This document shows positions 23,901 to 41,789 of a stretch of DNA of 64,000 nucleotides, piece after piece (positions within the stretch are counted from its first letter, which is position 1; every line of letters begins with the position of its first letter). Origin of the DNA: Acanthochlamys bracteata (lineage: Eukaryota; Streptophyta; Magnoliopsida; Pandanales; Velloziaceae). A program made the position numbers and the translations under genes. The DNA lies in NCBI GenBank assembly GCA_019914995.1, contig CM034129.1:2245725-2309724 (forward strand), read 5' to 3'. The notes below the pieces were generated by a model. That model made no database searches and was not told where the DNA came from. It saw nothing but the letters and a program-made list of their open reading frames with translations.

Positions 23901-26088
23901 AATTCTCTGGGCTAGGTCGTGCAGCACGCCGTCAATTTACTGTTGTATTAGATGAATTTTGGGGAAATCTGTTTGACTACCATGGGAAGCTAACACAAGA
24001 AGCTAGTGCTGGAAGAGTTGATGTCTTACTGGGATTGGATTTGAAGACAGTTGGACCATCTGTAAAAGCAGATAGTAGAGTAGATGAAGTCGGAAAAATT
24101 CACACTCCTGAAACAGATAGAGGACAAGGTTTGCTATCACAGACAAGTGGTTTTACTTTGAACCATAGGATGATGCCTGGACTAGATTTGCCCACTACTA
24201 GAAATCAAGTGGGTTCTCAACCTTGGTCTCAAAGCATGCAAAGATTTGATATGCAGAACTCCATTAGCAACCTGGTAGAGACAAATGCAAGAAACTATTT
24301 GTACCAGTCACAATACTCTGATAACAGGGATTATCAGCCAGCAACTTTCCATGGATATGAATTGGCATCTTATTTGAGAGAGATTGGTGCCAATAGATTT
24401 CTCAATTCTTCAAACATTTCAAGTGATCCCCCTGCATCAAGGTCCCCAACTTTCTTTCCCAGCAGCCAAAGTCCTGTTTCATATGGCACGCAAAATGGCT
24501 TGACACAAGTTGGGATGACAGATTATCATGTCTCAGCAATGGCTCGAGTGAACAGATTGCAGACTGAAAGATCTCAATATGAAACCTCTTTGATTGAACC
24601 TACTGATGACTTTTCTTCCCAGGCTTACACAAAAAAGTACCATACTTCACCTGATATTTCCAGCATTATTACTTCTATTAGGAATCAATCCCTTAATGAA
24701 GGTAATGCTCAGTGGACAAATGGTCCTATTGGCTCTAGATCTTCCTTCAACAGGGCCCCATATGATAGATCAGAAACCTTAAGCCCAGTCTCCAGGGCTG
24801 GAACTCCATTGGCCTTTGATGAACTTTCTCCACCAAAACCTCATCGAAATGTTTTCTCTTCGCTATCTAATTTGACTCCAGACACTAAATCTCTATGGTC
24901 TAGGCAACCATTTGAGCAGTTGTTTGGTGTAACAGGTAAAGATCAATTTCGGAATGATCAAGCAACCAACACATCGAATTTGACCTCAAAGGATAAATTC
25001 TCTTACGGAGATTCGGAAAGAAAACTTCTCCGATCTCTAAAAGTTTGCATTTTGAAGCTCTTGAAGTTGGAAGGTTCTGATTGGTTATTCAAACAGAATG
25101 GTGGCGTTGATGAGGAGCTAATAGACAGGTTGGCTGCTGCAGAAAGATTCTTGCGTGAAGCAAGTTCCAAAGGTTCCAATCATGTTCACAAGAGTGACGT
25201 TGAAAAGTTTGGCTCAATTCAGAAGTCTGAGGATTTTGATCTTACTTCTTGTTCATTACCATGCTGTGGAGCTAACTGTATTTGGCGCTCTGCACTAGTA
25301 GTGAGTTTTGGTGTCTGGTGTGTGCGGCGGATCTTAGAATTATCACTCATGGAGAGTAGGCCCGAGCTTTGGGGAAGATATACTTACGTGCTTAACCGCA
25401 TGCAGGTAACCATGATGTTACATTTTCCCCTCAACTTTGGGCTTGAATTGAATGGTGCGGGTCTACTAGTTTGCATAATTGCCTACAACATAGGTATTTA
25501 TGAAGTCTAGTGTGGCTCTTCGCAAGTGCTTTATGAGGTTACTATGATATAGATGGTTGATAGATTATAATTCTAAGATGATTTTCCTTTCGATTGTGGG
25601 ATTCCTCTTTTGTTGATTTGTTTTTTTTTTTTTTAACAGTTATTTATATCCATGTCGCTTTGCAGATTGCCTGCACTGACATCTTATGAACTACTTTAAT
25701 GCAGGGAATTCTTGAGACAGCATTCTCTAGGCCTCGAGAGCCCCTAAGCCCTTGCTTATGTCTTGATTCACTCTCGCAAGACATGAAAATCTCAAAGACT
25801 TCACTTCAAACTGGACTTATATCTACTGGAGAGCATCCTCACAAGGGTTCTGTAACCACTGCAAGTATGGTCCTGGAGTTGATTAAAGATATTGAGGTTG
25901 CAGTATCTAGTCGAAAGGGCCGCACAGGGACTGCTGCAGGTGATGTTGCATTTCCTAAGGGAAAAGAAAATTTAGCATCTGTACTGAAGCGCTATAAGCG
26001 AAGGCTTGCAAACAAGTCTCCTCTAACCAATGAAGGTAGCTCTTTGTCCCGGAAGATCTCTATGCCTCCTATGTCGTCCACTTTGTAG
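17985..26088 (+). CDS. EIN2: Ethylene-insensitive 2 (EIN2), NRAMP-like ethylene signal transducer
   Basis: Central positive regulator of ethylene signalling. It is an ER protein with an NRAMP-like membrane domain whose C-terminal part is released and acts in nucleus and P-bodies when CTR1 no longer phosphorylates it. Exons: 17985-18218, 18677-18763, 18898-19008, 19147-19359, 21849-22031, 22820-25405, 25705-26088 (1265 aa; Arabidopsis 1294). Residues 1 to about 440 are the membrane domain. The large exon 6 holds the hydrophilic region with [45 protein letters not shown] and [19 protein letters not shown]. The last exon carries [19 protein letters not shown], including the nuclear localisation signal near residues 1232-1238. 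Oddities: IDLGKW where DPGK is usual, and MSHNFYIHS where (V/M)PHNFY(L/I)HS is usual. Introns 19360-21848 and 22032-22819 are long; the first contains a MITE. Confidence 0.95.
20371..20617. mobile_element. Tourist/PIF-Harbinger-like MITE in EIN2 intron 4
   Basis: About 247 bases. The left end is GGCCGCATTTGGGAGTGC followed by GAAAAGTGCTTTTC; the right end is GAAAAGCACTTTTC followed by GCACTCCCAAACGCCC. These are long, near-perfect terminal inverted repeats with no ORF. The left flank is TTAA; the right flank (TGTTA) gives no exact target duplication. Confidence 0.75.
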
Positions 26089-27126
26089 CGTGAGATGCTG
26101 TATCTACGACAGTGCAGAGGATTATGGATTTTTACTATTGGAGAAATATTTCAGTCTCAACTTTCTTGATCCATGGCCTTCGTAGTTCTTTTATATGTGT
26201 GTTGCACGATATTGATCAACAGTTGATGCAGGGAGGGGTGAATACAAGTTCCTTCCCTAAGCTTCACACTTCATATAAAAGAGTAAACACCCCATATTCT
26301 GCTGCAAGTAATCAGTGTGCAGTGTTTGATACTTCTCTTGGAATTTTACATGATTGTGCCCATGAAATGGCATACTCTTGCATTACCAGCATTGTAGCTT
26401 TCTTTCCTTGCGGGCATGATCAGAACCTGCCAAAATCTCTTGTGCAATGTATAGTATTGTGTTTGCCGATGTACACGGTGTCACAGAACCATGGAAAATT
26501 GCCGATTTCAAATTCCAATGTTTTAGTTAGTTGATCAGCCTAAGATGCACTCCAGAAAAACAGGTATAATATGTACCAAACGAAAATGTACAAGTTCCTT
26601 TCTGAAGAATTTCACATTTTCTCTAAAGAAGAATATACTGGTAAGATGATACAGAACTGGGGATTATCTTATGTAACAACTCCTGCACCAAAGATGAAAC
26701 CGTAGAAACAAACATTTGAAGAGCAAATACAAAGCAATGAGTGCAGCTTGTAATGAATATTCTTTGATTTAATAATGTCTGGAGGACGACCTTTGACAGG
26801 ATACTGTACAGAGACCAACTATCATCGATGCTTTGTTTATATGATTGTAAAAGTTTACAATTGTCAATCACCCAGAATAGGCACGCAAATCTGCCAATAT
26901 ATGTTGTTAGTGGTAAGCTAGGGAATCAACTATCTTTTGAGGGTATTTTTCTGCCCATAGAGTCCTGATATAAGATGAAATGGTTTTCTCTTCTCCAACA
27001 TCTCAAAAACTTGAAATGTAGGGAATGTACTGAACATGTTTTGGAAGCATCTTAAGAGCATAAAAGTTCAAGCATGTACTGCACCTCAGTGGAATCATTA
27101 GGTCAGATTCCCCATTAAGGAAACAC
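26089..27126. other. Convergent 3' ends of EIN2 (+) and KEA3 (-)
   Basis: About 1 kb between two stop codons on opposite strands, which must contain both 3' UTRs. ORFs at 26112-26534 (+) and 26623-26871 (-) have no recognisable protein character and are probably chance. Confidence 0.5.
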
Positions 27127-30100
27127 TTATCTTGTCCTCTCATCGGAGAAATCTTTTTCTCTGATGTCTTCATCTCCAGAGTAGTCATCTTCAACATCCA
27201 ACTTGCAATACATAACGCCATCAGAATCTACCACATCATTTTCATGCTCGACCAGGATTTCATGACTAGCCTCAAGTTCTGCAGACTCGGCCCCAATATT
27301 GGGTGATTGCTTTTGATTGAGAACTGATATATGTGAATGAGCTAAGCTTCGAGGCTGCTTCGTAAGTGTCTTTGGCTTTATGTCCTTTGCCATTTGAACC
27401 AAATCAGTCACCCTTACCTGATCCAATCATGGAACTATTTCAATTACTATGCCTAAGGCAAAACATGAGAAGTGATGCAACAGAACTAAGGTACCTGCAA
27501 GGGCTTCATGACATCATTTTCTTGATTCTCATTTTTACTAAATGCTTCCTGAGCTTGGAGTTCCACGGAGTCCCTAATTAGTTGGCTCAAGAAAGTCACG
27601 TCATCCGACATGACACCTAGCCCTTTCAAAAGCTTTGAACCGAGCTGTAAACTTGTCTGCAACCGAAGAGAGTGAAATTGAAGACAAGTCATGACAGCAT
27701 GAACATAACAAGCCCATAACTCAAAATAAAGTAATTGAGACTAGCCATCACAATGGATAAAGAGTCCATCTCTATCAACTTACCTCAGCATCCTCAAGAA
27801 TTGCATCTGTTGCACCTGCTTTCTTCAGATCTAAGAGATGAGCAACATCTTGAGCTCTTGCATATATGGGCACCTGTTCAGTATTTGTTTTATGAGGGAT
27901 TTCAGGACAATTAATCAAGTAGACTCACAGCGATTAGACGAGCAAAATTCTAAAACACCAATTCTCTACCCTTAAAATGGAAAAGGGTGTGATGCAAAAG
28001 GCTCATTAGAAAGTCAGTAGACCTACTCAATGTTCCAAAGAATCACAGGCATAAGCATGCATTTAAATGGACTTCTCATAAGCATAAGTATTATTATCGA
28101 CAAAAAACTCAAGAGAGAGAGAGCTGTCTATTTTATCACAAAGCATAGAATGGTAATGACCGATAACACATGCAAGGATACAGAATCGTAGTGCAACCTC
28201 ACTACACTGACTTAAGAATCTCAAATTCGATAGAGTTCTTTTTTTTTTTCCTCTCACATAAAAGAGATGTATTAATTCTTCCATCAAACAACCATTTGCT
28301 TTCTTTGAATATTTAAACTTTTCAGTATTCTCCTCCCATGAAAGGTAACTGTTTGCTGAGCAGGAAGAAAAGCACTTAAAATTTTACCGCAGGAAAGGCA
28401 AAGCGAAGTCTTTGAACAGCCTCTAGTGTCCTCTGTTTCCCATTGTACATGACCATGACAGCTTTAGGGGAGGAAATTCCAGCTGACTGAAGAACTGCAG
28501 GTCGGGATCCATCTCCATATAATATCGGGAACCCCATTTTTCGAGCCGCCTACATGGCAAACATATACCTTAGCTACCTCAAAACTATAATCTTCATAGA
28601 TTACATGCTATACCTTTACCACCCCAGGATTAAGATCAAATGCGACATATGGCCATCCTGAAGTGGCACCATCCAGGCCGGAAGCTAATGGAGTTGATAA
28701 GAAATTAGCAAGAACCTGTAAGCGGTGGGACAAAAAGTTCTTTTAGGCTAAATTACAATGAGTTTGTGACCGAAATAACCAAATGCACGACAAACCTGAC
28801 CCATTTGTCCAAAACCAACAATGATAACAGGTTCAGTTGCATCAAAGTTCATCATCTCAATTACTTTCTGTTGAAGAAGAAATAAATTTCAGGATTACTA
28901 CAGAAGTTCTGAATCATCAATGATCAAAACGCAAACATTGACACACATACTTCTCCTTGAAGCTTCTCATCTATAACATCAGAAGCCTTTCTTCCAAGTT
29001 CATTGAGTAATGGGGTCAATGCCATCGAAAACACAACCACGATTATGAGAAGCTTGTTTAGTTCAAGTGGCAAAACTCCCAACCTGATTTGCAAAGATGA
29101 ACTAATATGACAAGCAAAAGCTGAACTGCTCGTCACACCATTGAAGAAAGGCTAAAGCTGACCTGTTTGCTAAAGAGAAAACCACAAAACCAAACTCGCC
29201 TCCTTGGGAGAGTAATAGTCCTATCCGTATGCTTTCTTGAAGACTTAAGCCAACAGTAGGACCAATTGCAGTTATTATGGAAGTCTTGATGACAATTAAA
29301 CCCGCCAAGAGTGAAAGTACATTTGGCCACTCGCGTAAAAGCAGCTGCAGATCACAGAATACACCAAAGAGGTGAACAATGATAAAACCCAAGGCACATA
29401 CAGCACACCTTTGAAGTAATGGAGAGAAGATGCACTGTTTAGTGTTATTCTGAAGAAGCCCTTAAAAACTATATTGCTCCAGTAATGTAGCATGGAATCC
29501 AAGAAATTCCAGAATAGCAAGTCTTTACCGTAAGCTATTGGAAACATATTACAAGCTATTCAAGCCAGCCCTTGCCCATCAACATCTTATTCAGGCTTCA
29601 TTTCACACAAGGCACTGCCCTTTACCTTCCCTTGTCCTTCACCTCCTTTCTCCCATAAATCATCACATAATTACTAAAAATATTGTTTTTCGTAATTCCA
29701 ACCTCACTTGTAAATGCAAATACCTTGGGATCTATTGTCATTTATAGCTGACAAAGGACGCAATGATGCTTCTCTATATCAAATCTACTTTTTAGGTTGA
29801 AACAAGTATGCCAATATTTAACGCCCAGCATTAAAAATAAAGTAAGAAGGTATTCCTCATAACAGATTGCTATAAACTGGTGCACAACGATGTCGGGCAT
29901 ATTCTATAATCTATCATTCAGGTGATGGATCTGGCAAAGATGATTTATCAAACTTACCTGCATGTCAATGGATGTTCCAGTGGTAACAAAGAACAACCCC
30001 AACAGTAATCCTCTAAAAGGTTTTATGTCTGCTTCAATTTGAGTCCGATAATTTGTTTCTGCTAGCAAGGCCCCAGCCAAAAATGCTCCTAGCTGTTTTA

Positions 30101-33100
30101 GGACAAATTTATAAATATGTTGCAAACTTTCACAATGTCAGCAATTAAAGCTCTTAAACAAACATTCATACTGTATCACTAAAGCCCAACTTCTGCGTGA
30201 GAAGTGCAGTTCCAGAAACAGTAAGCAAACAAAGTGCAACAAAGGCTTCTGAACTTCTGGATTCTGCTACAACCTATGTCATGATGAACAATCATAACAT
30301 AAAGTTGACTCAGATATATCATAGGATCTTTCAAATAACAGTGAAAAGCTAGTAGACTCATACCTCAAAAACACGTCTCAGCAAGTATTTTCCTCCAAGG
30401 GAAAGAAGACCAAGTCCTCCTAATGCTTTCAAGCTTTCACTTACCAGCATGGGCCAAATGCTTTCCTCTGCTAGGTTCTGCAGCAAAATACTAGATGAAA
30501 CAGCTCCTAAGATAGGCATTGGCAACTCATTTTGGATCAAATAAAAACATCAAAGCTTGAGAAGAATTATGAAAGGTTTCATTGCATTTTAAAATTCAGA
30601 GATCACCACTGAACTATCTTGTAAGCCAGAGGATATGTTCAAAATAGTAAATAAAACAGCAAGAACAAGTAATTTATAACAAACCTAATTCTTCCTAAAG
30701 GAATATGTCATATAGATACTTTGCAAGATTTCGTACCTCAACCCTCCATGCCAATGCAGGTGATTGTAAACCATGCTTATACATTCAACAGCATGCTTTT
30801 ATTAATATTTGTACCTATACAACTTAATTTAGACATAGTCGGCAGATGCATAATTTTAAGGCAACAAGCTTACTGCTATTTACCTTGATCTAGACAATTG
30901 TTATTTACCTTGCACATACATTCATGTAAAAGTGTGCATAACTAACTTTCAAAAGCAACAAAATTGACTTATCTCTTACCTGACTTTCTAGGATTGGCAG
31001 TATCACTAAGAGGGGAACAACAGCGATATCCTGTGAATATTTCATTCAACTATCAGAAGTCCAGACAATAAACTAAAAGTTTCTTGCTAAAACTAAAATA
31101 TTTTTGTTTCTTATATATATAGTTCATCATGTGTGTGCTTAAAGGTTGGAGATAATTGTAAATAATTTATGTACCTGCAAAAGAAGAATACCAAGAGTGG
31201 CAGAACCAAATCTTGTAGGAAGCTCACCTTTTTCTGCAAGAAGCTATGAAGTACACTTGGTAAGTAATAAATAAGTGAAGGTCAATCTAAGAATAACAAA
31301 TGCTCCATATAAAAAAATGAGCAACATAAATTTCTGTTGAACAGTCCCTAGGAGTGAATGCCAAAGTATCTTCTTACTTAGACCACCATGGTTGTTAAAA
31401 TCCCGATTTAAATCTTAAAATCTTACGATTTTATATCAACAAAATGATCCTACTTGATACAATATTCCAATCTTACTTCTAATTTGTAAGATCCCGATTT
31501 TAATCCTAAAATTTTAAAATTTCGATTTTACTTGCGATTTTACGACTTTATCTTATAAAAAATTTTCATGAATCAGGAGAGCTCTCGAGGATTTTGAACG
31601 AAGTTGAAATAGCTAAAGAAGATCAATCGTTCGTTTGTAGCGGGTGTAGTTGTGTTTGATTTATTTTGTGAGGAGTTTATTATGGGAGCAAAATATTTTC
31701 TATATGGTGGTATTTTGGATTATATTTTTTCTCTTTATTTTGAGGTGATAAATACGATTGCTTGACGCTTAATTAATTAATTACATAAAAAATTAGATTT
31801 TCTAAATATAGTATAACTATATAAGTGTACATTTATAAAATAATGACATATCTATAAAAATATTGTGATAATAAGCTAAATGAATATAAAAAATTATTAG
31901 TGATATATTTTATCTGAACCACAAATATGAACATTGTTAATTTATTACATTAAGATAAATATAAGAAAACTTATGTCTTTAATTTTCAGCAAATTTAATA
32001 ATTACTATCTAAAATTTTAAAAATATTAAATAATTTTATAGAAAATTTATCGATAAGTAAGATCGTAAGATTTTACTTAAAATCCCGATTTTACGATCCT
32101 ACACAAGCGAAACGATCCTACATAAATTCCGATCTTGTAGACCACTACCACAATACTAATCTCTTTGAGGTTTTAATGAGAACAAACTTACCCTTCAACA
32201 AGAACAACTTCTGTATAAATTAATATAATCTCCACAACTTAATCTCTAGTTTTCTGTTTCACTAACATCAACTTTTAATGAGATCAGAACTAGTGATGAA
32301 ATAGGTGTAATCTATAAGAAGAACAATTTGCCTGTTGCCATCAAAAGCATGAACCTAGTTGTGGTCATTTAGTGAAAGCAAAAGCTCATAGGTCTTACTC
32401 TATATTGAGTCAAGAATATGAAAATATGCCAACCTGCAGAACAAAAGCCGAAGACGATAATGAAAGTGCAGCTCCTATGACTACGGCTTCATCAACACTT
32501 CTAATATTTACCTGCACTTCACATAGTCAGATGTTCACATAAACAGATGACTAAGAGTTAAACGCCTGAAAGTAAGGAAGTAAGGAACTACAAAAGATAA
32601 AACTCGATAGAAGAGGTTAGACAACAGGGAAACAATGAATGGGAAACAATATAAAAGAGTAACAAATAGGTAGAAAATAAAAATGATAAGAGATTTGGTT
32701 GATTGATCAATTAAAAACCTTCTTAGTGCGTCACTAGGATACAAAATCAAGAAGTGAAACATGCTTAATTCCACCTTATGGGTTTGCATTCACGAAGGTT
32801 CATGGCATTGAATTAGCAATAAAGTCGTACTAAGATATGACAGGAAAGTGGTCCCACATTAAAGTTTCTGCCGACCAAAAACTAGGAAAAATTACATATC
32901 CAATGATTGAAATCATAGAATTGCACCAAAATACTTGTTATTTCCATATTATAGAACGATGCCATAATGTTTGAGAACTAATTCATTTCAATTATATTTG
33001 CAACAGCAATCGGCATGCGGTTGGTAGAAAGACATAAAGCATTGTACCTTACGTAAGCTCTCAATTTGGTGCTGAACATATCCATGCACATTGCATAACA

Positions 33101-35911
33101 CATACACTTTCAAAGAATTGCTCTTTGCTTATTCCAAGGAAAAAAAGTAAGAGCAGTTTCTAGTGAATCGCCAAAGTTCAAGAGCACCCTTACCAGATCA
33201 GGTCTTGAGTGAAACAGAAACTCAAGAATTTTAGTTCCAATCGCTCCATTTGGAGGAAGCTCAAATGCTGTAAAAGCAATGGTAGACAAGATGACCTGCA
33301 AATGATAATTAAAAAAAAGGAATTAGCTGGATGAGCAGGTTAGTCAAAATTGAAGAAGTAAAGCAAGAAATTGATAGCTGAAAGACTACGCTTCTTGCCT
33401 TAGAAAGTCGAGGCGATAAAGTATAATGGTTGAACCACTGACCTGAGTCAATCCCATGCCAAAGGCGAACTTTGCAAGAGCTTTAAGACGTGCCAGTGAC
33501 AGCTCTAGCCCCATTTCAAACAGCTGAGTAAATCAATTTGAATAGTAACTGAGAGGAAGGGCAAGCCAAAATGCTTTGAATGAGAAAGATGCAAGCATTT
33601 ATCTGTAAATCCTTCTCCATTATGAATACTTACTCCAAGCATAACTATAAATCACAATAATACAACAACTGTATTTGTATATATAGAAGGATGAGCATTT
33701 TACAATAAATGCACAATCACCCTAGAGGAGACATTTAAAAGACCACCACAACTTAATCGTTTCCAGGAAAATTATTTGTTTACTTTGAATTCATGGTAAG
33801 AAGTGGAGAATGATTCTATTACGTATACAAACCAGCTTTGTGGAACACTGAATAAGTTTGTCACCTGATTGGAGGAACCTTATGAGAAAAAATCTACATG
33901 AGCATACGCTTGCTCTTAAATGTAGGCTGCTGCTTGTTCATTTACTCTCCAAGTTTATCATCAGTCATAAAGTACATAGTAAAATAAACATGTTAAAAAA
34001 TCAAAGACGTATTAGATTATACAATTCCCAACAACTATGTAGTTACACAAGGTAATTTCCTAGGCAAAAGTTATAAATGATAACTGGTAAGTGCTGCATA
34101 TATTTGGGATGGATGAAAGTTTTAATAAGATTTGTGTCATAAGAGTTTTCAAATTATTAATTGTATTAAAGGGGGATCAATAGCTACTGCATTGGAGAGT
34201 TTATAGTTCCATTCATAGTAGCAGAGACATACCAAGAAAAGAATTCCCCATTCTGACAAAACTTTAACATCTGTAAGGTTCCTAATAAGACCAAACTGAT
34301 TGAGGACTACTCCAGCACAAAAGAATCCAAGTATCTGCATGTGGAAAGATTAGTTTTACCAACAAAATCAATAGAACTAAGCATATAGATTGCAGAAGTT
34401 GACTCAGTATGAACCATCATGTTCCATTCTGGACAATCAGTAACATGCTGAAATAACTAATCAAATCAAATGCTCGTACCTTGTAATCAATTAAATTGCT
34501 TAAAATAATTATTCTACATGGGAATCAAACAAAAATGTGTTCTTCAAAGAAATTTAGGATAGGCAAGACAAGAAAACACATTGTAGTGCATTCTATAATT
34601 AAGCAAGCCTTCTAGTTTCTGATCATCAGTCACTGCAAGCACAAAGTGTCTGATAACGGAATAACACCCGCTGTAAAATCATCTTAATTGTGAAACTCGA
34701 CTTTAAGAAGTAAGGAGTTCTTTTTGTATATCTTAAAGCACTGGAATAAGCATTATTCAACCAAATTTATGGATGTTTCAAGTATTTTAAACTGGAAGGC
34801 ATCATCTAGCAAGTTGAACAACTAAGAACACCAAAAGTTACCAGAGTTTTACAGATTGTTAAGATGCAATCATAAGTGAACATAGTACATGAGACATCCT
34901 GGGTTTGTACAATTGACTCTAGTAGGTAGATTAAAAATTGTAACATAACGTCCATGGACTGGTTTCGACCTCTTTATTTGTAATTCCTAGCAAATTACCC
35001 TTTACTTAAATATTTAAACCCTTTGGCAAGAACTAAACAGCAGTGTTTACCTAAATTCTAGTTCCACTATCCTTGTTATGTTAATTGCATATTCAAATTT
35101 GCTGCCTGTGTCTATCCAGGAGCTCAGCTTTATTCTTTTTAAGATGATTTACTGAAAGTAAGCTCAGTTATTTTACAACTTGAGAAAACAGTCACCATTT
35201 GTAAGACACGTCCCTGAGAAAAGTATCTGGAAAAAAGTGGAACTTACTGGACTAGCTCTAATGACCTTGAAAGCAGGCACAACCAAAACAGTCACAACCA
35301 GGAATGTAAGGGTATCAAATCCTAAATCATTAATCACATCAACAGCACTGGCAATGTCCAGCTCAGCATACACCCGAAAGCTTAGCGACTTCCTGAAGCT
35401 GTAAAGACCATCCGTCCTACCAACAACTGTAGGTGTAAGCTTCATGCGAGGGCCAACTGGACAATCCATCACAGTCAATGGTAATGTCCGAGATCTCAGT
35501 GACATGAAACTACACGTCAAAGCCTTTCTCTTTGGGGGCTCCGAGAATGCATGAACATGGCGCTTACTAAAACCAAGCAAAGCTCGACGATAAGCTCTTG
35601 AATGGCATATCCGGTATGAAAGCAAGTCTCCCTACGAAGGAGATTACCCCAACAACATGTTAGACAATCTACAACATTAATCAGCACTTAAACTATTTAA
35701 TGGTTCCGCTTTATTTCTTGAATTATAAGTACATCAACTCCCTACAACTCTGTTAATTGCAAAATCACAAAACTAGGAAGCTGAATTCATCGCTACGCAA
35801 TTTTTGAGACTGAATTTCTAGTTACCAGTAACAGAAGCCAAAAGTAAAAAATAGATAAAAACACTGTAGTTGAGATGAACTCACCTTAAGGCATTGGCAA
35901 TCACTAGCCAT
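27127..35911 (-). CDS. KEA3: K+/H+ efflux antiporter KEA3, chloroplast thylakoid
   Basis: Thylakoid K+/H+ antiporter (CPA2 family with C-terminal RCK/TrkA-N domain) that lowers the proton gradient when light falls. Minus-strand exons, 5' to 3': 35911-35885, 35631-35248, 34334-34233, 33523-33443, 33295-33194, 32511-32434, 31243-31175, 31030-30980, 30477-30364, 30273-30172, 30092-29958, 29344-29163, 29083-28951, 28867-28796, 28715-28614, 28549-28388, 27873-27784, 27656-27495, 27417-27127; 812 aa, all phases close (Arabidopsis about 776). Roughly the first 95 residues (Arg/Ser-rich) fit a transit peptide, then [15 protein letters not shown]. The antiporter domain includes [32 protein letters not shown] (the CPA2 Gln-Asp pair is split by an intron), [20 protein letters not shown] and [12 protein letters not shown]. 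The nucleotide-binding fold starts [11 protein letters not shown], followed by [10 protein letters not shown]. The 9-codon first exon is less certain than the rest. Confidence 0.95.
31385..32150. mobile_element. Inverted-repeat element in KEA3 intron
   Basis: Lies in the long intron 31244-32433. The left end (from GGTTGTTAAAATCCCGATT at about 31390) and the right end (reverse complement reading GGTCTACAAGATCGGAATTT) are imperfect inverted repeats. Both ends are packed with variants of AAAATC(CC)GATTTTA and TCTTACGATTTTA in both orientations, and the core is very AT-rich with no ORF. Flanks ACCACCAT and ACTACCAC are similar over 8 bases, which may be a worn hAT-type target duplication. Overall plan resembles the 807-bp element at 15370-16176. 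Confidence 0.6.
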
Positions 35912-36699
35912 GGTTGATTACAGAAATTCTGAATCAGTTCTGTGTATTATATTATCTCCAGCAGCACAAGAAAGATTATTTCCAACTGAATTTAGTAGAA
36001 AAGATAGAAAAGAAATATGTTGACAATATCTCCGAGACTCAATGGCGATATATAAACATTTGGCAAGAACAAGTTTGTTCAAGTGTGTAGAAAGTAGAGC
36101 TATGATTATCTTTTCTTTCGATAAAAACTTGTTCTTGGAATTTTTCATTAAAAAAAACAAAAGAAAAAGGAGAAAATGGGAGAGGCGAATACGCGTCCGC
36201 GCGGACACGCAGGGTCCAGGAATGCATATAAATAGGCCTATAGGCCAATAGTTAATGTCGGCCCAATTATAACGGTTACATTATCAAAGCCCATTTACAG
36301 CCTGGCTACTATAATTTGGGTTTTATAGTCGACTTATTAGATCCGAATCCGGTAATAAACATGTGAAAGTGTGAACGAATACCTGACCTGACAAATAGAT
36401 ACCGGATCCAACTCGTTTCTGAAGTCGATATAAATAATATTATTATGTTGAATTCGGTATCGGTGAACGGCACGAGAATGAAAAAGTTCCAACTAACTTC
36501 TCCTGGGAAAAGTTAGGAGGGAATGAGGGGTTTCTTACTGCTAAAATAATTTATATGACTCTTGGTGGTTGCGATCGTTATTTTCATATGGATGGAAAAT
36601 GCAAAAAAAGAATTGGAGAGAAACAAGCTCAGACTAACTTTTCGGTTTCTTGTTTTTTTTTTTTCTTTTGTTTTCTTTTTCCCACACGATCTCTTCTTA

Positions 36700-36700
<1 letters not shown>
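35912..36700. promoter_or_regulatory. Divergent promoter between KEA3 (-) and the SnRK1 kinase (+)
   Basis: The two genes are transcribed away from each other. Around 36180-36300 lie a GC-rich perfect palindrome GTCCGCGCGGAC (36195-36206), a TATAAATA box at about 36227-36234, and several TGGGCC/GGCCCA-type words (GGCCTATAGGCC, CGGCCCAAT, AAGCCCAT), which in plants are site II-like elements. CT- and T-rich text at 36640-36720 starts the kinase leader. Exact starts are not determined. Confidence 0.5.
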
Positions 36701-41789
<5,089 letters not shown>

